The notes below the pieces were generated by a model. The model was not told the origin of the DNA, made no database searches, and saw only the letters and a list, made by a program, of their open reading frames with translations. The translations under genes were made by a program, and so were the position numbers. From Chara braunii (taxonomy: Eukaryota; Streptophyta; Charophyceae; Charales; Characeae), in the NCBI GenBank assembly GCA_003427395.1, contig BFEA01000020.1, positions 4,718,617 to 4,752,695 of the forward strand: 34,079 bases of DNA. Direction: 5' to 3'. Shown here piece by piece: positions 9,858 to 19,416 of the stretch (the first letter of the stretch is position 1; each line of letters begins with the position of its first letter).

Positions 9858-11858
9858 GTGATTTAATAATTTATACCCCGCCAATTGGGCGGCACGTCCT
9901 TGGTATTTACCAAGGGACTAACAGGCGTGGATTATCTCCGATTGCCTTAGCCTTGTGTGGTGTCGGTTCGGCTTTGGTTTGCCCTGTCAGTTGTGGAGGC
10001 AGTGGTTTATCTCTGGAATAGCCCGAGGATGACCAAAGCCTACAAGATGGTGTAAAACCGTCTTATGCAGGGGGAAGGAGAACTGTGACTTTGTACTAGC
10101 ACGCTCTCTTGGAGGACGATGGTCTCAGATGGCATTGTCTCAGATGGTCTCAGATTACGAAAACAGTATCACAGAAAATTGGTTTCACTTTTATCGGAAG
10201 TTGAAGGCGAGCTCAGGGTCACAAGAGAAGTCGATGTGCTGAAGATCGTGAGCTTTCTTGGCCACAGAGGAATGTACACAGAGCTTGAGGACCACAGTCT
10301 GGAAATGCCTGAGTGTGCAAGAAGTTGCCAAGAACTGTAAATAGTGTTATCACTGTTACTACCCTCGAGATAAATTTGCCCTCTTCCAATTACCTCCTAC
10401 ATTAATAGGATATTTGAAGAAATGCCCTCAGGCTCTTATCCGCTGAATGTGGCACCTGGGTTTCTGGGATTTTGCCAGATGTGGCCGGAGCCCGATGCGC
10501 ACACCCTGAGAATGCCTCTGTTTAAACCACCGGCACTTGGCCCAGCTATCAATGCCGAGCCGGCACTCCCTGCGCTTAAGTTTCGCCGAACCGCAGGGGC
10601 GCTGTTTCAACTTTTTTTTGCCTAGCGCTTCCAGCCATTGTGGTCCGGTACCCCGAAGCCCGACAGGCGGGGCGGGTTAACAGGGAAGCGCGGCGGCCGA
10701 TAGCTGGGCCAAAAGAGTGCGATACCGTGGGGTTCTTCTCGACGGTGTGTGGTACCTGGGTGTCTGCGGTTGAATCTGAAGCCCATGGCGTCTGCGTTGT
10801 TGTGCTGCTTAATCGTGGGATCTCTTGCATGCTCGTTCCGCCAGTACTCGTGGCTGAGGCAGAAAAGGGTTTTTCTCTCAGCTGAATTTAGTATCTGGCT
10901 TTTAGGCATGCATACACTGAATATGCTGCCACTCTGTTATGTGGGACCTGTCCCAAGAATGCACTGGGAGGAGTGGGTCGAACCACTCCGTTTCCTTTCC
11001 CAGGTTGCATGTATGTGACGAGTGGCAACAGATCACCTACCTCTTGACACGGACAAGGCCAGTGGTAGTGTATACGTCTGTGTGCTCGGTATGTATGTCT
11101 GTTGTGAGAAAAGCTTGATATGCATCTGTTATGATAACCAGAATGTGGGCTTCTGTACGATATTTCCCAACATGGAGAAGGAACGTGGAATGATCTCGAG
11201 GGCGTCACACTTATATTTAAATGGAGGGGCGGAAACAAGAAAACAAGGAAAAAGAAAAAAGTGGTGACTCAACCAAGAATAAATTTACGGAGAACCAATC
11301 GGTGTAGGGCAGTTGGTGCAGCCATTGAACTGATGAAGTACAGTCCCTAGTCCGAGTCCAGCTGCGGTTGGATGAACAGAACAAAATAATTATGGACTAC
11401 TGGGGGTAGGTCAGCCCTGCACATAGGAAAAAAAAAACAAAATAGTGATCGATCAGGAAATGGAAATGTGGTGCATGCGGTCACGCATCAAGCAGTGGAA
11501 ACTGCCCAGTGTTTTCAGCTGTGTCTTATCCGTGGAAAGGAGAAGGGCAAGTTTCAGAGCCTTTGTGGGCTTGGCTGTAAACTTCGGAAGCAGACAAGAT
11601 CTTTCGTACATGTGTGTTCACAGAGGGCCCTTGCTACACTGCTCACGAAACCTGTGAGAATGAAAATGATTTTTCGGCTAGATTGCAAAGGCTGTAATAA
11701 TCTGAAAATTTAAGAAATAGTCATCATATTTTGTCGTTTCTGGATGTGGTGAACAGTGGAGCGAGGCCCAGAATGGGGATCTTTTCGTTAACATTTGGCC
11801 CGACTGCTCGTAGGACTTTGTCTGAGTGCAATTAGGACTGCCGGGTACTGTGACTGTG
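9858..11858. other. non-coding region with a dispersed repeat
   Basis: An open frame at 10119-10340 (+) of 73 codons and several others show no recognisable family. About 10519-10610 carries the TTTAAACCACCGGCACTTGG block that recurs in diverged form near 13815 and 14149. I see no supportable gene. Confidence 0.45.
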
Positions 11859-12249
11859 TTCGGAACTGGATTGAAAACGTTGATGATGAGGGCACAAAAG
11901 GGCAGAGTGGTAGGGATCAACGCACATGAAGGAAGTCGGCACAAATGTGAGACGTAGGTACGTTAGCTATTGATGATAATAACGGATGAGGCAACACATG
12001 TAGCAAACTATGGTTCCAGGCGTTGCAGCTGGTCTGTTCTTAGGAAGGATGAAGTTCGGAACTGGATTGAAAACGTTGATGATGAGGGCACAGAAGGGCA
12101 GAGTGGTAGGGATCAACGCACATGAAGGAAGTCGGCACAAATGTGAGACGTAGGTACGTTAGCTATTGATGATAATAACGGATGAGGCAACACATGTAGC
12201 AAACTATGGTTCCAGGCGTTGCAGCTGGTCTGTTTTTAGGAAGGATGAA
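11859..12249. repeat. 196-bp tandem duplication, nearly identical
   Basis: TTCGGAACTGGATTGAAAAC starts at 11859 and again at 12055. The two copies run through AAACTATGGTTCCAGGCG to GGAAGGATGAAG with only about two differences (AAAAGGG/AGAAGGG and GTTCTTAGG/GTTTTTAGG), so the event is recent or an assembly artefact. It flanks the integrase remnant. Confidence 0.95.
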
Positions 12250-12285
12250 GTATAGTGCAGACCTAGGCTTCCACCCTAAATGCAG

Positions 12286-12809
12286 CTATTTGGACTGACG
12301 CTGGTGGTGCTGTGTATGATGTAGTTGTGGAGATGGCGATGAGACGAAGTTTCTCATCGCAGTCATTGGTTTGATGTAATGCGACAGCAAATCTTGCACC
12401 GCACAATTCATCTGTTCTGGTTGGCGGTTGGCTTCGGGATGATTCCTAGCCATTTTCGCTTTTGGAGTTGGCTGCACATCTGTTCACCAGTGTTCTTCCA
12501 CTTTTCGTTTGTGAACGGAACATCTTTGTCACTAACAATGGTCTTGGCTGGTATGGAGTCATGAACCCAGTTAACCATGAATAAATTCATGACATGCTCG
12601 GTCTTGGCAGTTTCTGGCAGTTGGCTTAGTCTAGCATACTTAGTGAACTTTTTTACAACAAGGATGTGCCGCTTGCCATTCTTGCTGGTTACAAGCATAT
12701 TAATGAAGTCCGTGGAGAGGCTTTGTCGTGGACCTGCAAGAATAGGGAAGGGGAGAAAGCAACATATACCGTTTGACTTCTGTGCATCGCGAGGCAAACT
12801 AGGATGCAA
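12286..12809 (-). pseudogene. Ty3/gypsy integrase core remnant
   Basis: Two minus-strand frames together give the retroviral-type integrase fold: PRQSLSTDFINMLVTSKNGK with the first catalytic Asp at about 12710, KTIVSDKDVPFTNEKW with the second Asp at about 12530, and HPEANRQPEQMN carrying the Glu near 12417, about 37 codons after the second Asp. At least one frameshift separates the D-D and E parts and stops follow, so the enzyme is not functional. The order with RNase H upstream fits a Ty3/gypsy pol. Left of 12286 a DEKLRLIAIS-like tail continues in the first frame. Confidence 0.88.
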
Positions 12810-12818
12810 GAAACGTTG

Positions 12819-12968
12819 TACGAAGGTAGCACTGGTCTTTCTATAGCCGAATGCTCCCGTTGTTTCATGGCATTCACCAAAAAATGAACTATGTACGAAG
12901 GTAGCACTGGTCTTTCTATAGCCGAATGCTCCCGTTGTGTCATGGCATTCACCAAAAAATGAACTATG
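12819..12968. repeat. 75-bp tandem duplication in pol remnant
   Basis: TACGAAGGTAGCACTGGTC begins at 12819 and 12894; the copies differ at one base (GTTTCATGG versus GTGTCATGG). A third, partial relative of the end of the unit occurs at about 13153-13185. Confidence 0.93.
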
Positions 12969-13081
12969 TAAAACTTGCTAAACGGTGTGCACAATCTTTT
13001 AAATCCTGTCTTCTTAACTCATCCACCGTCACGAACTCGAACCTGGGTTGGTTATCACCGAGACAATTGGGTTTTGTATGA

Positions 13082-13147
13082 GGCGAATAGCGGGAGTTGA
13101 ACCTGTGATTTCAAATTCACAATCTGACACTTTGACCTCGCTGTGAT
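13082..13147 (-). pseudogene. organelle-type tRNA-His(GUG)-like fragment
   Basis: Read on the minus strand there is a five-pair anticodon arm TCAGA-TTGTGAA-TTTGA (anticodon GTG at 13118-13120), a B-box GGTTCAACTCC with TTCAACT loop, and a 3' acceptor strand TATTCGCC. The T stem has two A.C mismatches and the matching 5' acceptor strand GCGAATA is absent. These features resemble organellar trnH(GUG), most likely mitochondrial given the nad4 fragment 1.6 kb away. It interrupts the pre-integrase coding remnant. Confidence 0.6.
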
Positions 13148-13149
13148 CT

Positions 13150-13420
13150 CTGTGTCATGGCATTCACAAAAAAATGAAATATGTAAAAACGCTCTGAATG
13201 GTATGCGCAATCTTTTAAACCCTGCCTTAAGAAATAGTAACTCATCCACCGTCACAAACTTGTTGGATGTGACCTTGTCCTTGGCCACAAGTTTGCATAT
13301 GATGTCCATAATGATAGGATCTTGGTTGTGGGCGTCCATGAAAGATCGAGTTATGTTGTCAGATCGACCAAACTAAGCTATCAGTTCACCCAGGGAGTCT
13401 GCCCTGACAATGCATCCTAT
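13150..13420 (-). pseudogene. Ty3/gypsy tether and pre-integrase remnant
   Basis: Encodes SFMDAHNQDPIIMDIICKLV, KDKVTSNKFVTVDELLFLKA and GFKRLRIPFRAFLHISFFCECHD. This is the stretch between RNase H and the integrase zinc-binding motif in gypsy elements. The expected zinc-binding continuation after ECHD is lost at the tRNA-like insertion; a second diverged copy of TVDEL...HNG follows at 12870-13036. Confidence 0.75.
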
Positions 13421-13538
13421 CTTGATCCACTTGAGTGTCTGATGATTGGTCCTCAAATAAAACAACCTACCAAGCAAATAGTGGCTCCAATGACGAAGGG
13501 CTTTGTAAAGGATGAGTTTCCTCGCATAGGTGGACTCT
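13421..13538 (-). pseudogene. Ty3/gypsy RNase H remnant
   Basis: Minus strand gives YKALRHWSHYLLGRLFYLRT then NHQTLKWIK, the well known RNase H segment (HWRHYLLG..FYLRTDHQTL) of gypsy polyproteins; the Asp of TDHQ is Asn here. About 30 residues are missing before the ADSL (normally ADALSR) block, so there is an internal deletion. Confidence 0.85.
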
Positions 13539-13812
13539 GCCAAAATTTTAAATGGTGTCTTCTTACTCGTTAATCGGCCTTAACTTCTTTCTTGTTGGGC
13601 CAACGTCGTGTCAATGCCATCTAGGCTTCGGTTATTGGTCACAGCGAGAAAGTTTTTATGACGAGGACATGAGGATTTCATGACGAATGTTTGACAGCTC
13701 CTTCACATTTGTCTGTCCATTCCCATGGTGTGTCAAGGCATGTTAGATCAGTCAAAGGGGAGGTGACCATACTATAATTCTTGATGAAATTGTGAGAATA
13801 GCAGGTCTTTCT

Positions 13813-14180
13813 TAAACCACCAGTACCTGGCCCATATATCGGCCGAGGGCCTTAGCGTTAACACTAGGCGAAGTTCGCGCGAGATGATTTGTTGTCATCC
13901 TCGATAATGGCGCCAGTTGTTGAGAATAGGACAAAGGTGATAACCGTCCAAACCATGTTGGACAGGTGTTGAATAACGGGGTTACAACATGAGAAACAAC
14001 TTGGGGACAAATAAAAAATCCCACGAAGTGCCAAAACGGTTGTGGTTGCTTTGTTCCTTCGCCGCTCTATCTGAGTGCACCAACCCTATCACCCCAGGTC
14101 CCCTAACACAGGATAGATTCATATTTGTGAAGGAGGTCATGTCTTTCTTAAACCACCAATACTCGCCCCAGCTATCGCAG
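13813..14180. repeat. dispersed repeat CTTTCTTAAACCACCA, two copies
   Basis: GTCTTTCTTAAACCACCAGT at about 13806 and GTCTTTCTTAAACCACCAAT at about 14143, each followed by CCCA.CTATC.G-type sequence. A related block occurs at about 10519. The unit has no coding function I recognise. It sits in DNA inserted between the RT and RNase H remnants. Confidence 0.6.
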
Positions 14181-14772
14181 TCGAGCCTGGAGGTGCCCTG
14201 CACGCTGTTTCCCGCCGAAGCGCCAATTCGATTTGGGTTTTCGGAAAGGCTGGCAGCACCAGCCTTCCAGATCTGGTTGCCCCAAGCTCGATACCCTTCG
14301 ATCCCCTTCGAGGATTGATAAAAATTTGGATCGTTTTTCGATCTCTGTCTGTCATATTTGTGCAGGCTAGGATTCATCCACACAGTTGATTTCAGCTGTG
14401 TGATCTTAATGTTTGTGCGGTCTAAATCGGTCAGGTTGTGATGCCTTGACCCATGGCCTGCGCCAAAAAAAGGACCTAGCACCTGAAGGGTGCAATAAAG
14501 TCTCATTCATTGTATCCGTTAGCGTAATGCACTAGCTCCCATCATGAAAGCTAAAAGGGCAACCTTTCTATTTGAGGGGGATTGCAACATGTTTGAAAAT
14601 AGCGGAAAAGATTCGTGAGCCATTCGGTGTATGGTTAAGTTCATGAATCATGGGGAAACAAACATAAGTGGAAGTGGTATTCTCAATGGTAACGAACTTG
14701 GAGTGGAGGGTTTGCACAGGAGAAAGTGTACAGGCTGTTTGCAGGCAACAGATGCAAGATGAAATGGACCAT

Positions 14773-14975
14773 ATCTTTCTTGTAATTTTGAACACTAGAC
14801 CAACCTACTAACATGCAAATAGGTATTAAGAACGTATTCAACACCACAAAGAATAAAGAAATCCCATCTAGACCTATATAAAAATTGAGTAAGGAATTCA
14901 TCATATTGTTTCAAAAAATTGGAATTTAGTTGCAGAATTCTCAAATTGTATCCAAAACAATAGAGTATAAACATT
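14773..14975 (-). pseudogene. nad4: mitochondrial nad4 fragment (NUMT)
   Basis: Minus-strand translation gives NFYIGLDGISLFFVVLNTFL followed by IPICMLVGWSSVQNYKK, a hallmark region of NADH dehydrogenase subunit 4 (complex I, proton-pumping membrane arm). The preceding segment 14975-14905 gives NVYTLLFWIQFENSATKFQF, which is the immediately upstream nad4 segment, but one nucleotide out of frame and followed by stops. Similarity ends after YKK. The fragment is about 65 codons of a ~495-codon gene, lies in nuclear retroelement DNA, and is broken, so it is a nuclear copy of mitochondrial DNA rather than a gene. Confidence 0.88.
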
Positions 14976-15138
14976 CGTTTACAACAAAAATAGTTTCATA
15001 ATTACCAAGTTGCTGCTTATTCAAGATTATGGTTATTCTATCGAATTGTTTTGTTTTACAATTGCTATATTGTTTTTAATATTTAAGAGTCGATTGTTTG
15101 GCTATAGGGCTTTGCCTAGTAGGCCATGTGTTGTGTGT

Positions 15139-15390
15139 CGCTTTTGGTTGTCTTTGGTTGAGCTATCAACTCGTACATCCGGAGTAACTCACGTAGGAGT
15201 TAGACTATGTTGGCATGACATTGACATTTGTTTTTGCTGTCCGCATGGTTTCTAACCTGCAGACATCTAGCATTGTTCTGCTTCGGTGAGGATGCTTCTG
15301 TCTCCTTTCGGTCACCTTTTGTTGACCTATCAACTCGTGAATCTGGAGTAACTCACGTAGGAATTATACAATGTTGGTGTGGCTAGGACC
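15139..15390. repeat. diverged 164-bp direct repeat
   Basis: TATCAACTCGT..AT.(C/T)GGAGTAACTCACGTAGGA occurs at 15164 and 15328, with flanking GGTTG.GC/CCTAT and ATGTTGG matches. Inserted DNA of unknown origin between the nad4 fragment and the RT remnant. Confidence 0.8.
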
Positions 15391-15759
15391 GTGTGCTTTC
15401 GCGACTTTGTTAGGAATTGTGTTTGATTGGTCACACTGTGGATTATAGCCATTATTCTCGGATGTTTAAGCTTTTTGAGTAATTGAATTTAAGAAAATGT
15501 TTACAAAAATTTTGAAAATATCGGGCAGATATCCTTGTTAGGATTTCCGCCTCAATAGTGGGCAATGATGAATGCTAACCACCTTTGCATCTTTGGGCAT
15601 AACCCTATTTCCATATACCTCATGACTTAAGCCACCACTACCTATCGGTGTTTATGGCCCGTGGCTCAGGCGATCGGTATCCCCAACCTTGTCAAGCGTT
15701 GGGCATTTTTTTTAATTGATCTTATACTTGTGTTGTTTAAGGGTGTTCAGCACAAGATT

Positions 15760-16154
15760 TAAGTATTGTATATACTTGTCAACAGTCTTAATAAAGATAA
15801 GAATGCTGTTGAGATATACGACATTAAACTTATTCCAAGTAGTTATGAAATACCTTATTCATGCGCGGTGGAATGTATCCGCCATATTACAAAGGCCAAA
15901 AGACATCATCGCAAACAAATACTGTATGTGCATGGTTTGAAATGCAATTTTTTCGTTGTTGATTATCCGACACTGGCAATGTGATGGTAATCGTATTGAC
16001 GATCTATTTTAATTAAGTACTTACATCTTTGCACTTTATTCAATGGGTCGTCGATGCAAGGTAGAGGCTTTGTGTTTTTAAGTGTGATGAGATCGAGGAG
16101 TCTATAATCAATGCACATTTGTAATGATCCCCCCTTCTTCATAACAAATAACAT
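15760..16154 (-). pseudogene. Ty3/gypsy reverse transcriptase remnant, central part
   Basis: Minus frame gives LFVMKKGGSLQMCIDYRLLD, then LITLKNTKPLPCIDD and CKYLIKID, matching RT palm/finger motifs (MCIDYR.LN..T, PLP.IDDLLD, FSKIDL). A stop-ridden continuation to about 15760 still shows CISNHAHTVFVCDD.FWPL and MNKVFHNYLE, equivalent to the FGLCNAP...MN.VF.DYL stretch ahead of YLDD. The active-site YxDD itself is not intact. The rest of RT is displaced by the 2-kb insertion to the left. Confidence 0.82.
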
Positions 16155-16395
16155 GGTTGAAATGAATGGGGAAGTGCTCTGTGAGCTTTTTCAGTGGTCG
16201 TCGAAGCTTGTCGGACTGGGATGGAGCCATTTTATAGATCCTCCCCTTTGGTGGTGTCTTTGGGATCAAGTTTATGACACGAACAACCTCTCTGTCGACG
16301 ATTCCTGAAGGCTTCTCGAACAGATTCGGGTATTTAGCAACGACGATCTCAATCTCTAGGGATGATTTATCGACCTTCATGTCTCGGAGACGCAT
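16108..16395 (-). pseudogene. Ty3/gypsy reverse transcriptase remnant, N-terminal part
   Basis: Contains VVAKYPNLFEKPSGIVDREV, INLIPKTPPKGRIYKMAPSQ and LRRPLKKLTEHF, the usual lead-in to gypsy RT (PxLFEEPSGLP.R..H.I.L.PG..P...R.YRM.P.E..EL..QL..L). Overlaps the next RT frame by a frameshift at 16108-16154. Confidence 0.82.
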
Positions 16396-16999
16396 ACTGA
16401 GTACATACTGTACTTTGGTTCAGTTTGTAATAATTACGGAACGCTGATGCACGTGTGCACTCGTAGGAGGCAACTAACTTACTAGCTGCGTACTTAGCTA
16501 GTCTAATGGACCTCCTGTCAGGAAGTACATGCTTAAATACTTTTCGGTTTCAGTAAAAGTGGGGTTTGACAACCTCGAGGTAGCACATACGTAACAGTAT
16601 GTTAAACGACAAGTGAACACTAATCAGGAATGAAATTTTATGATTAAGTTTCCCACCTCTGTTGGAGAAGGTGCAGACGACGGCCTTCACGTAGTTTTTG
16701 CAAACATGCGTTATTTATTGGATAGGGTAGATGCTACATGTGTACTCGAGCGTTGCATCTGGTCCCCTAGGTGCAGTCTCTTAACGTAGTCGCTTGTGGT
16801 GACCAACACTGATTTCTAGTATGAAATGTTTCCCCCCAAGACTTTAGGATATAGCCACCCAAGACTCATGAGGGTCCGTTGCCGACCAATCGTCTTCCAA
16901 GTCTTTCAAGGTTTGACACATCTAGTGAGCACAGTATTGTTTGGTATAGATGTGTCTATGGGGTGATAAGCGAGTTAGTAGCTTAGGCCAAGTCTCGAA
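16396..16999. other. no recognisable gene; expected protease region
   Basis: By position between Gag and RT this should hold the aspartic protease, but I could not find a DTGA-type motif in either frame. It is AT-rich with no convincing open frame. Confidence 0.4.
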
Positions 17000-17398
17000 G
17001 TGGTGAGGGTAAACCATCCACTTCATGATGAATAGAAACAACTATAACTTTTACTGGTTGGATGTGTTTCCCTGGGTTTAGTTTGTAAAAGTTCCTCCTT
17101 GGAAAACCAGTGGGGGGGGGGGGGGGGGTGTATCTTATGAAAGTCCGCATTTTTATATCTGAATTGTTGATGGTCAGATTCGCGCATAGTTGATGCAAGC
17201 TCCTCGGGAATATATGTCTTTCCACACATATTGATCTCGGTCAACCCTCGTTCGAGTGGGAGTATTGTTTGAGTTTTCAGTTTGCCTTTGACTCTTTTGT
17301 TTGCCACCCTTACTGCGACCAACTTCCTTTTCTTTAGTTACTGCAGGGAGGTTTCCACCCTCTAAACTCTCCTCGCCGCCCAACTTTGTATCCTCCAC
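17000..17398 (-). pseudogene. gypsy Gag C-terminal / nucleocapsid remnant
   Basis: VEDTKLGGEESLEGGNLPAVTKE (shown in part: EDTKLGGEESLEGGNLPAVT) leads to a basic KGGKQKSQRQTENSNN linker and DRDQYVWKD...GACINY, which looks like the start of a CCHC knuckle whose later Cys/His are lost. A G17 run lies at 17112-17128. The first repeat unit of the amplification described next begins here. Confidence 0.6.
17112..17128. repeat. poly-G tract (G17)
   Basis: Seventeen G in a row within TGGGG...TGTATC; encodes the proline run in the minus-strand frame. Confidence 0.95.
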
Positions 17399-18480
17399 AA
17401 AATCGGAAAGATCATCGATCTCGGTTTACTCATGGAAATCAGCCATCATCAATCGACTACAGTGTTCTAGGAACTTCTTTTTTCTATCGTCAAGTGCAGG
17501 TTGTTGAGCTCCTCTTAGCTTAACCTCTAAAACTAAGACCTTTTTGATAAAGGAGTCGTGAGTATGATAATTGACGTTGGCCTCACTTACAATCAAGATC
17601 TTGATGTCTGTGAGAAGACATCTCAAAAACATGGTCAACAAGACGTGGATTATAGACCCTCGTTTGAGTCAGAGTATTGTTTGAGTTTTCAGTTTGCCCT
17701 TGACTTTTTTATTTGTCACCCTTATTGTGACCAACTGCCTTTTCTTTAGTTACTGCAGGGAGCTTTCCACCCTCTAGGCCCTCCTTACCGCCTAACTTTG
17801 TATCCTCCACAAGATCGAAAAGATCATCGATCTCGGTTTACTCCTCATCGAAATCAACCATCATCAATCGACTACAGTGTTCTAGGACCTTCTTCTTTCT
17901 AATGTCAAGTGCAGGTTGTTGAACTCCTCTTAGCTTAACCTCTAAAACTAAGACCTTTTTGATGAGTCGAGAGTATGATAATTGATGTTGGCCTCACAAG
18001 ATTTTGATGTCTGTGAGAAGACATCTCAAGAACATGGTCAACAAGACGTGGATTATAGACCCTTCAAGTCGGAATATTGTTTGAGTTTTCAGTTTGCCCT
18101 TGACTCTTTTGTTTGCCACCCTTATTGCGACCAAATGCCTTTTCTTTAGTTACTGCAGAGAGGTTTCCACCCTCTAGACTCTCCTCGACGCCTAACTTTG
18201 TATCCTCCACAAGATCGGAAAGATCATTGATCTCGGTTTACTCCTCATCGAAATCAGCCATCATCAATTGACTACAGTGTTCTATGACCTTCTTCTTTCT
18301 ATCGTCAAGTGCAAGTTGTTGAGCTCCTCTTAGCTTAACCTCTAAACTAAGACCTTTTTGATAAAGGAGTCGAGAGTATGATAATTGATGTTGGTCTTAC
18401 TTACAATCAAGATGTTGATGTCTGTGAGAAGACATATGAAGAACATAGTCAACAAGACGTGGATTATAGCGCACTCCATG
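17246..18480. repeat. three tandem copies of a ~400-bp Gag segment
   Basis: TTGAGTTTTCAG recurs at 17269, 17681 and about 18081, giving periods of 412 and 400. Each unit contains CTTTAGTTACTGCAG, CCTAACTTTGTATCCTCCAC, ATCAATCGACTACAGTG, CTAAGACCTTTTTGAT and GACGTGGATTATAG. Minus-strand translation (VSEANVNYHTHDSFIKKVLV, GAQQPALDDRKKKFLEHCSR) is Gag-like, so coding DNA was amplified. A fourth, more diverged copy is at 18741-19110. Confidence 0.92.
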
Positions 18481-19400
18481 GACAACGATGAGCTTTTCAA
18501 CGACAACGGTAAGTTATCTCGTGGAATTGTACTTCCTAGTATGAAGCATGCCGACGCATCCTTGGTTTGCTTGCTGAGCCTGTTGAAGATTGTGCCATCG
18601 TGTTTCTACTGACTTCACGAAACCCTGTGTGGGTTTGCGTTCAGTCATTCATTCGTTTGGCGAAATCGTTAGAGACCACTAGTTTATCTAACTATTGAGG
18701 CAACACATATTATATTTTTCCCATGCAATATCATCTTCGTCTTTACCGTGCCAACTGCCTTTCCTTTAGTTACCTCGGGGAAGTTTGTACCCTTTAAATT
18801 TTCCTTGTCGCCTAATTGGCTATCCTCCACAATAGGGGAAATATCATCGCTTTTGGTTTGATTCTTATCAATATCAGTCATGATCAATCGACTACGTTGC
18901 TTTTTTCACAGTTTTGGCACCTTCTTCTTTCTATCATTCGATGCAGGTTGTTGAGTTCCTCTTAGGTTAGCCTCTAAATGTAAGGCCTTCTTGCTAAATC
19001 GGTCAAAAATATGATAATCGATGTTGGCCTAGTTTACCATCAAGTTATTAATGTTTGTGGGAAAACACCTCAAGAACACGGTCAACAAAACATGTGGATT
19101 ATAGCGCACTTCAGGGACGACGATGAGTTTTCAACGACAGTGGTAATTTCTTGCGCGGACTTGTACTTCCTAGCATCAAGCATGCCAATGCATCAGTGGC
19201 TCGCTGAGCCTGTTGAGGGTTGTGCCATTGCTTTTTTAGGAACTCCATAAAACTTTCAAATGTGTGGGTTTGCCCCCGAAGCCTGTCGAAACTGTTGGAG
19301 ATCACTAGTCCACCTAACCATCTTGTTGTCAAGCCCTCAAAATATGAGGCGACTCTGATCATTTTTTTCTCACGCAATATCTTTTTCGCCTTCACCCACA
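18466..19400. repeat. 635-bp direct duplication of Gag DNA
   Basis: GGATTATAGCGCAC starts at 18461 and at 19096; the following 250-300 bp (CAACGA, GTACTTCCTAG, AAGCATGCC, GCTGAGCCTGTTGA, GTGTGGGTTTGC, GAGA.CACTAGT) align in order. With the 400-bp units this makes a nested tandem structure. Confidence 0.88.
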
Positions 19401-19416
19401 TTGGAACCGTTCTCAC
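19111..19416 (-). pseudogene. gypsy Gag capsid-region remnant
   Basis: Minus frame gives VASYFEGLTTRWLGGLVISN then SFDRLRGQTHTFESFMEFLK and KQWHNPQQAQRATDAL. This is the retrotransposon Gag pattern (W...G......F....F...F..QF.....). The preceding duplicated segment at 18480-18740 is a degraded copy of the same part. Confidence 0.78.

Noticed and set aside
10119-10340. 73-codon plus-strand ORF with helix-like composition (KLVSLLSEVEGELRVTREVD).
   Set aside because: Protein-like at first sight but begins in a slipped GTCTCAGATGG repeat, matches no family I know, and has no neighbouring exons.
12408-12846. Plus-strand ORFs across this interval.
   Set aside because: They are antisense shadows of the integrase remnant.
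13032-13070. A second tRNA suggested by GGTTCGAGTTC on the minus strand.
   Set aside because: No anticodon arm or paired stems; the sequence overlaps the duplicated GTGACGGTGGATGAG coding remnant.
15010-15255. Plus-strand 81-codon ORF with a hydrophobic start, considered as another mitochondrial protein fragment.
   Set aside because: AT-rich and next to the nad4 fragment, so organellar origin is possible, but no conserved motif could be identified.
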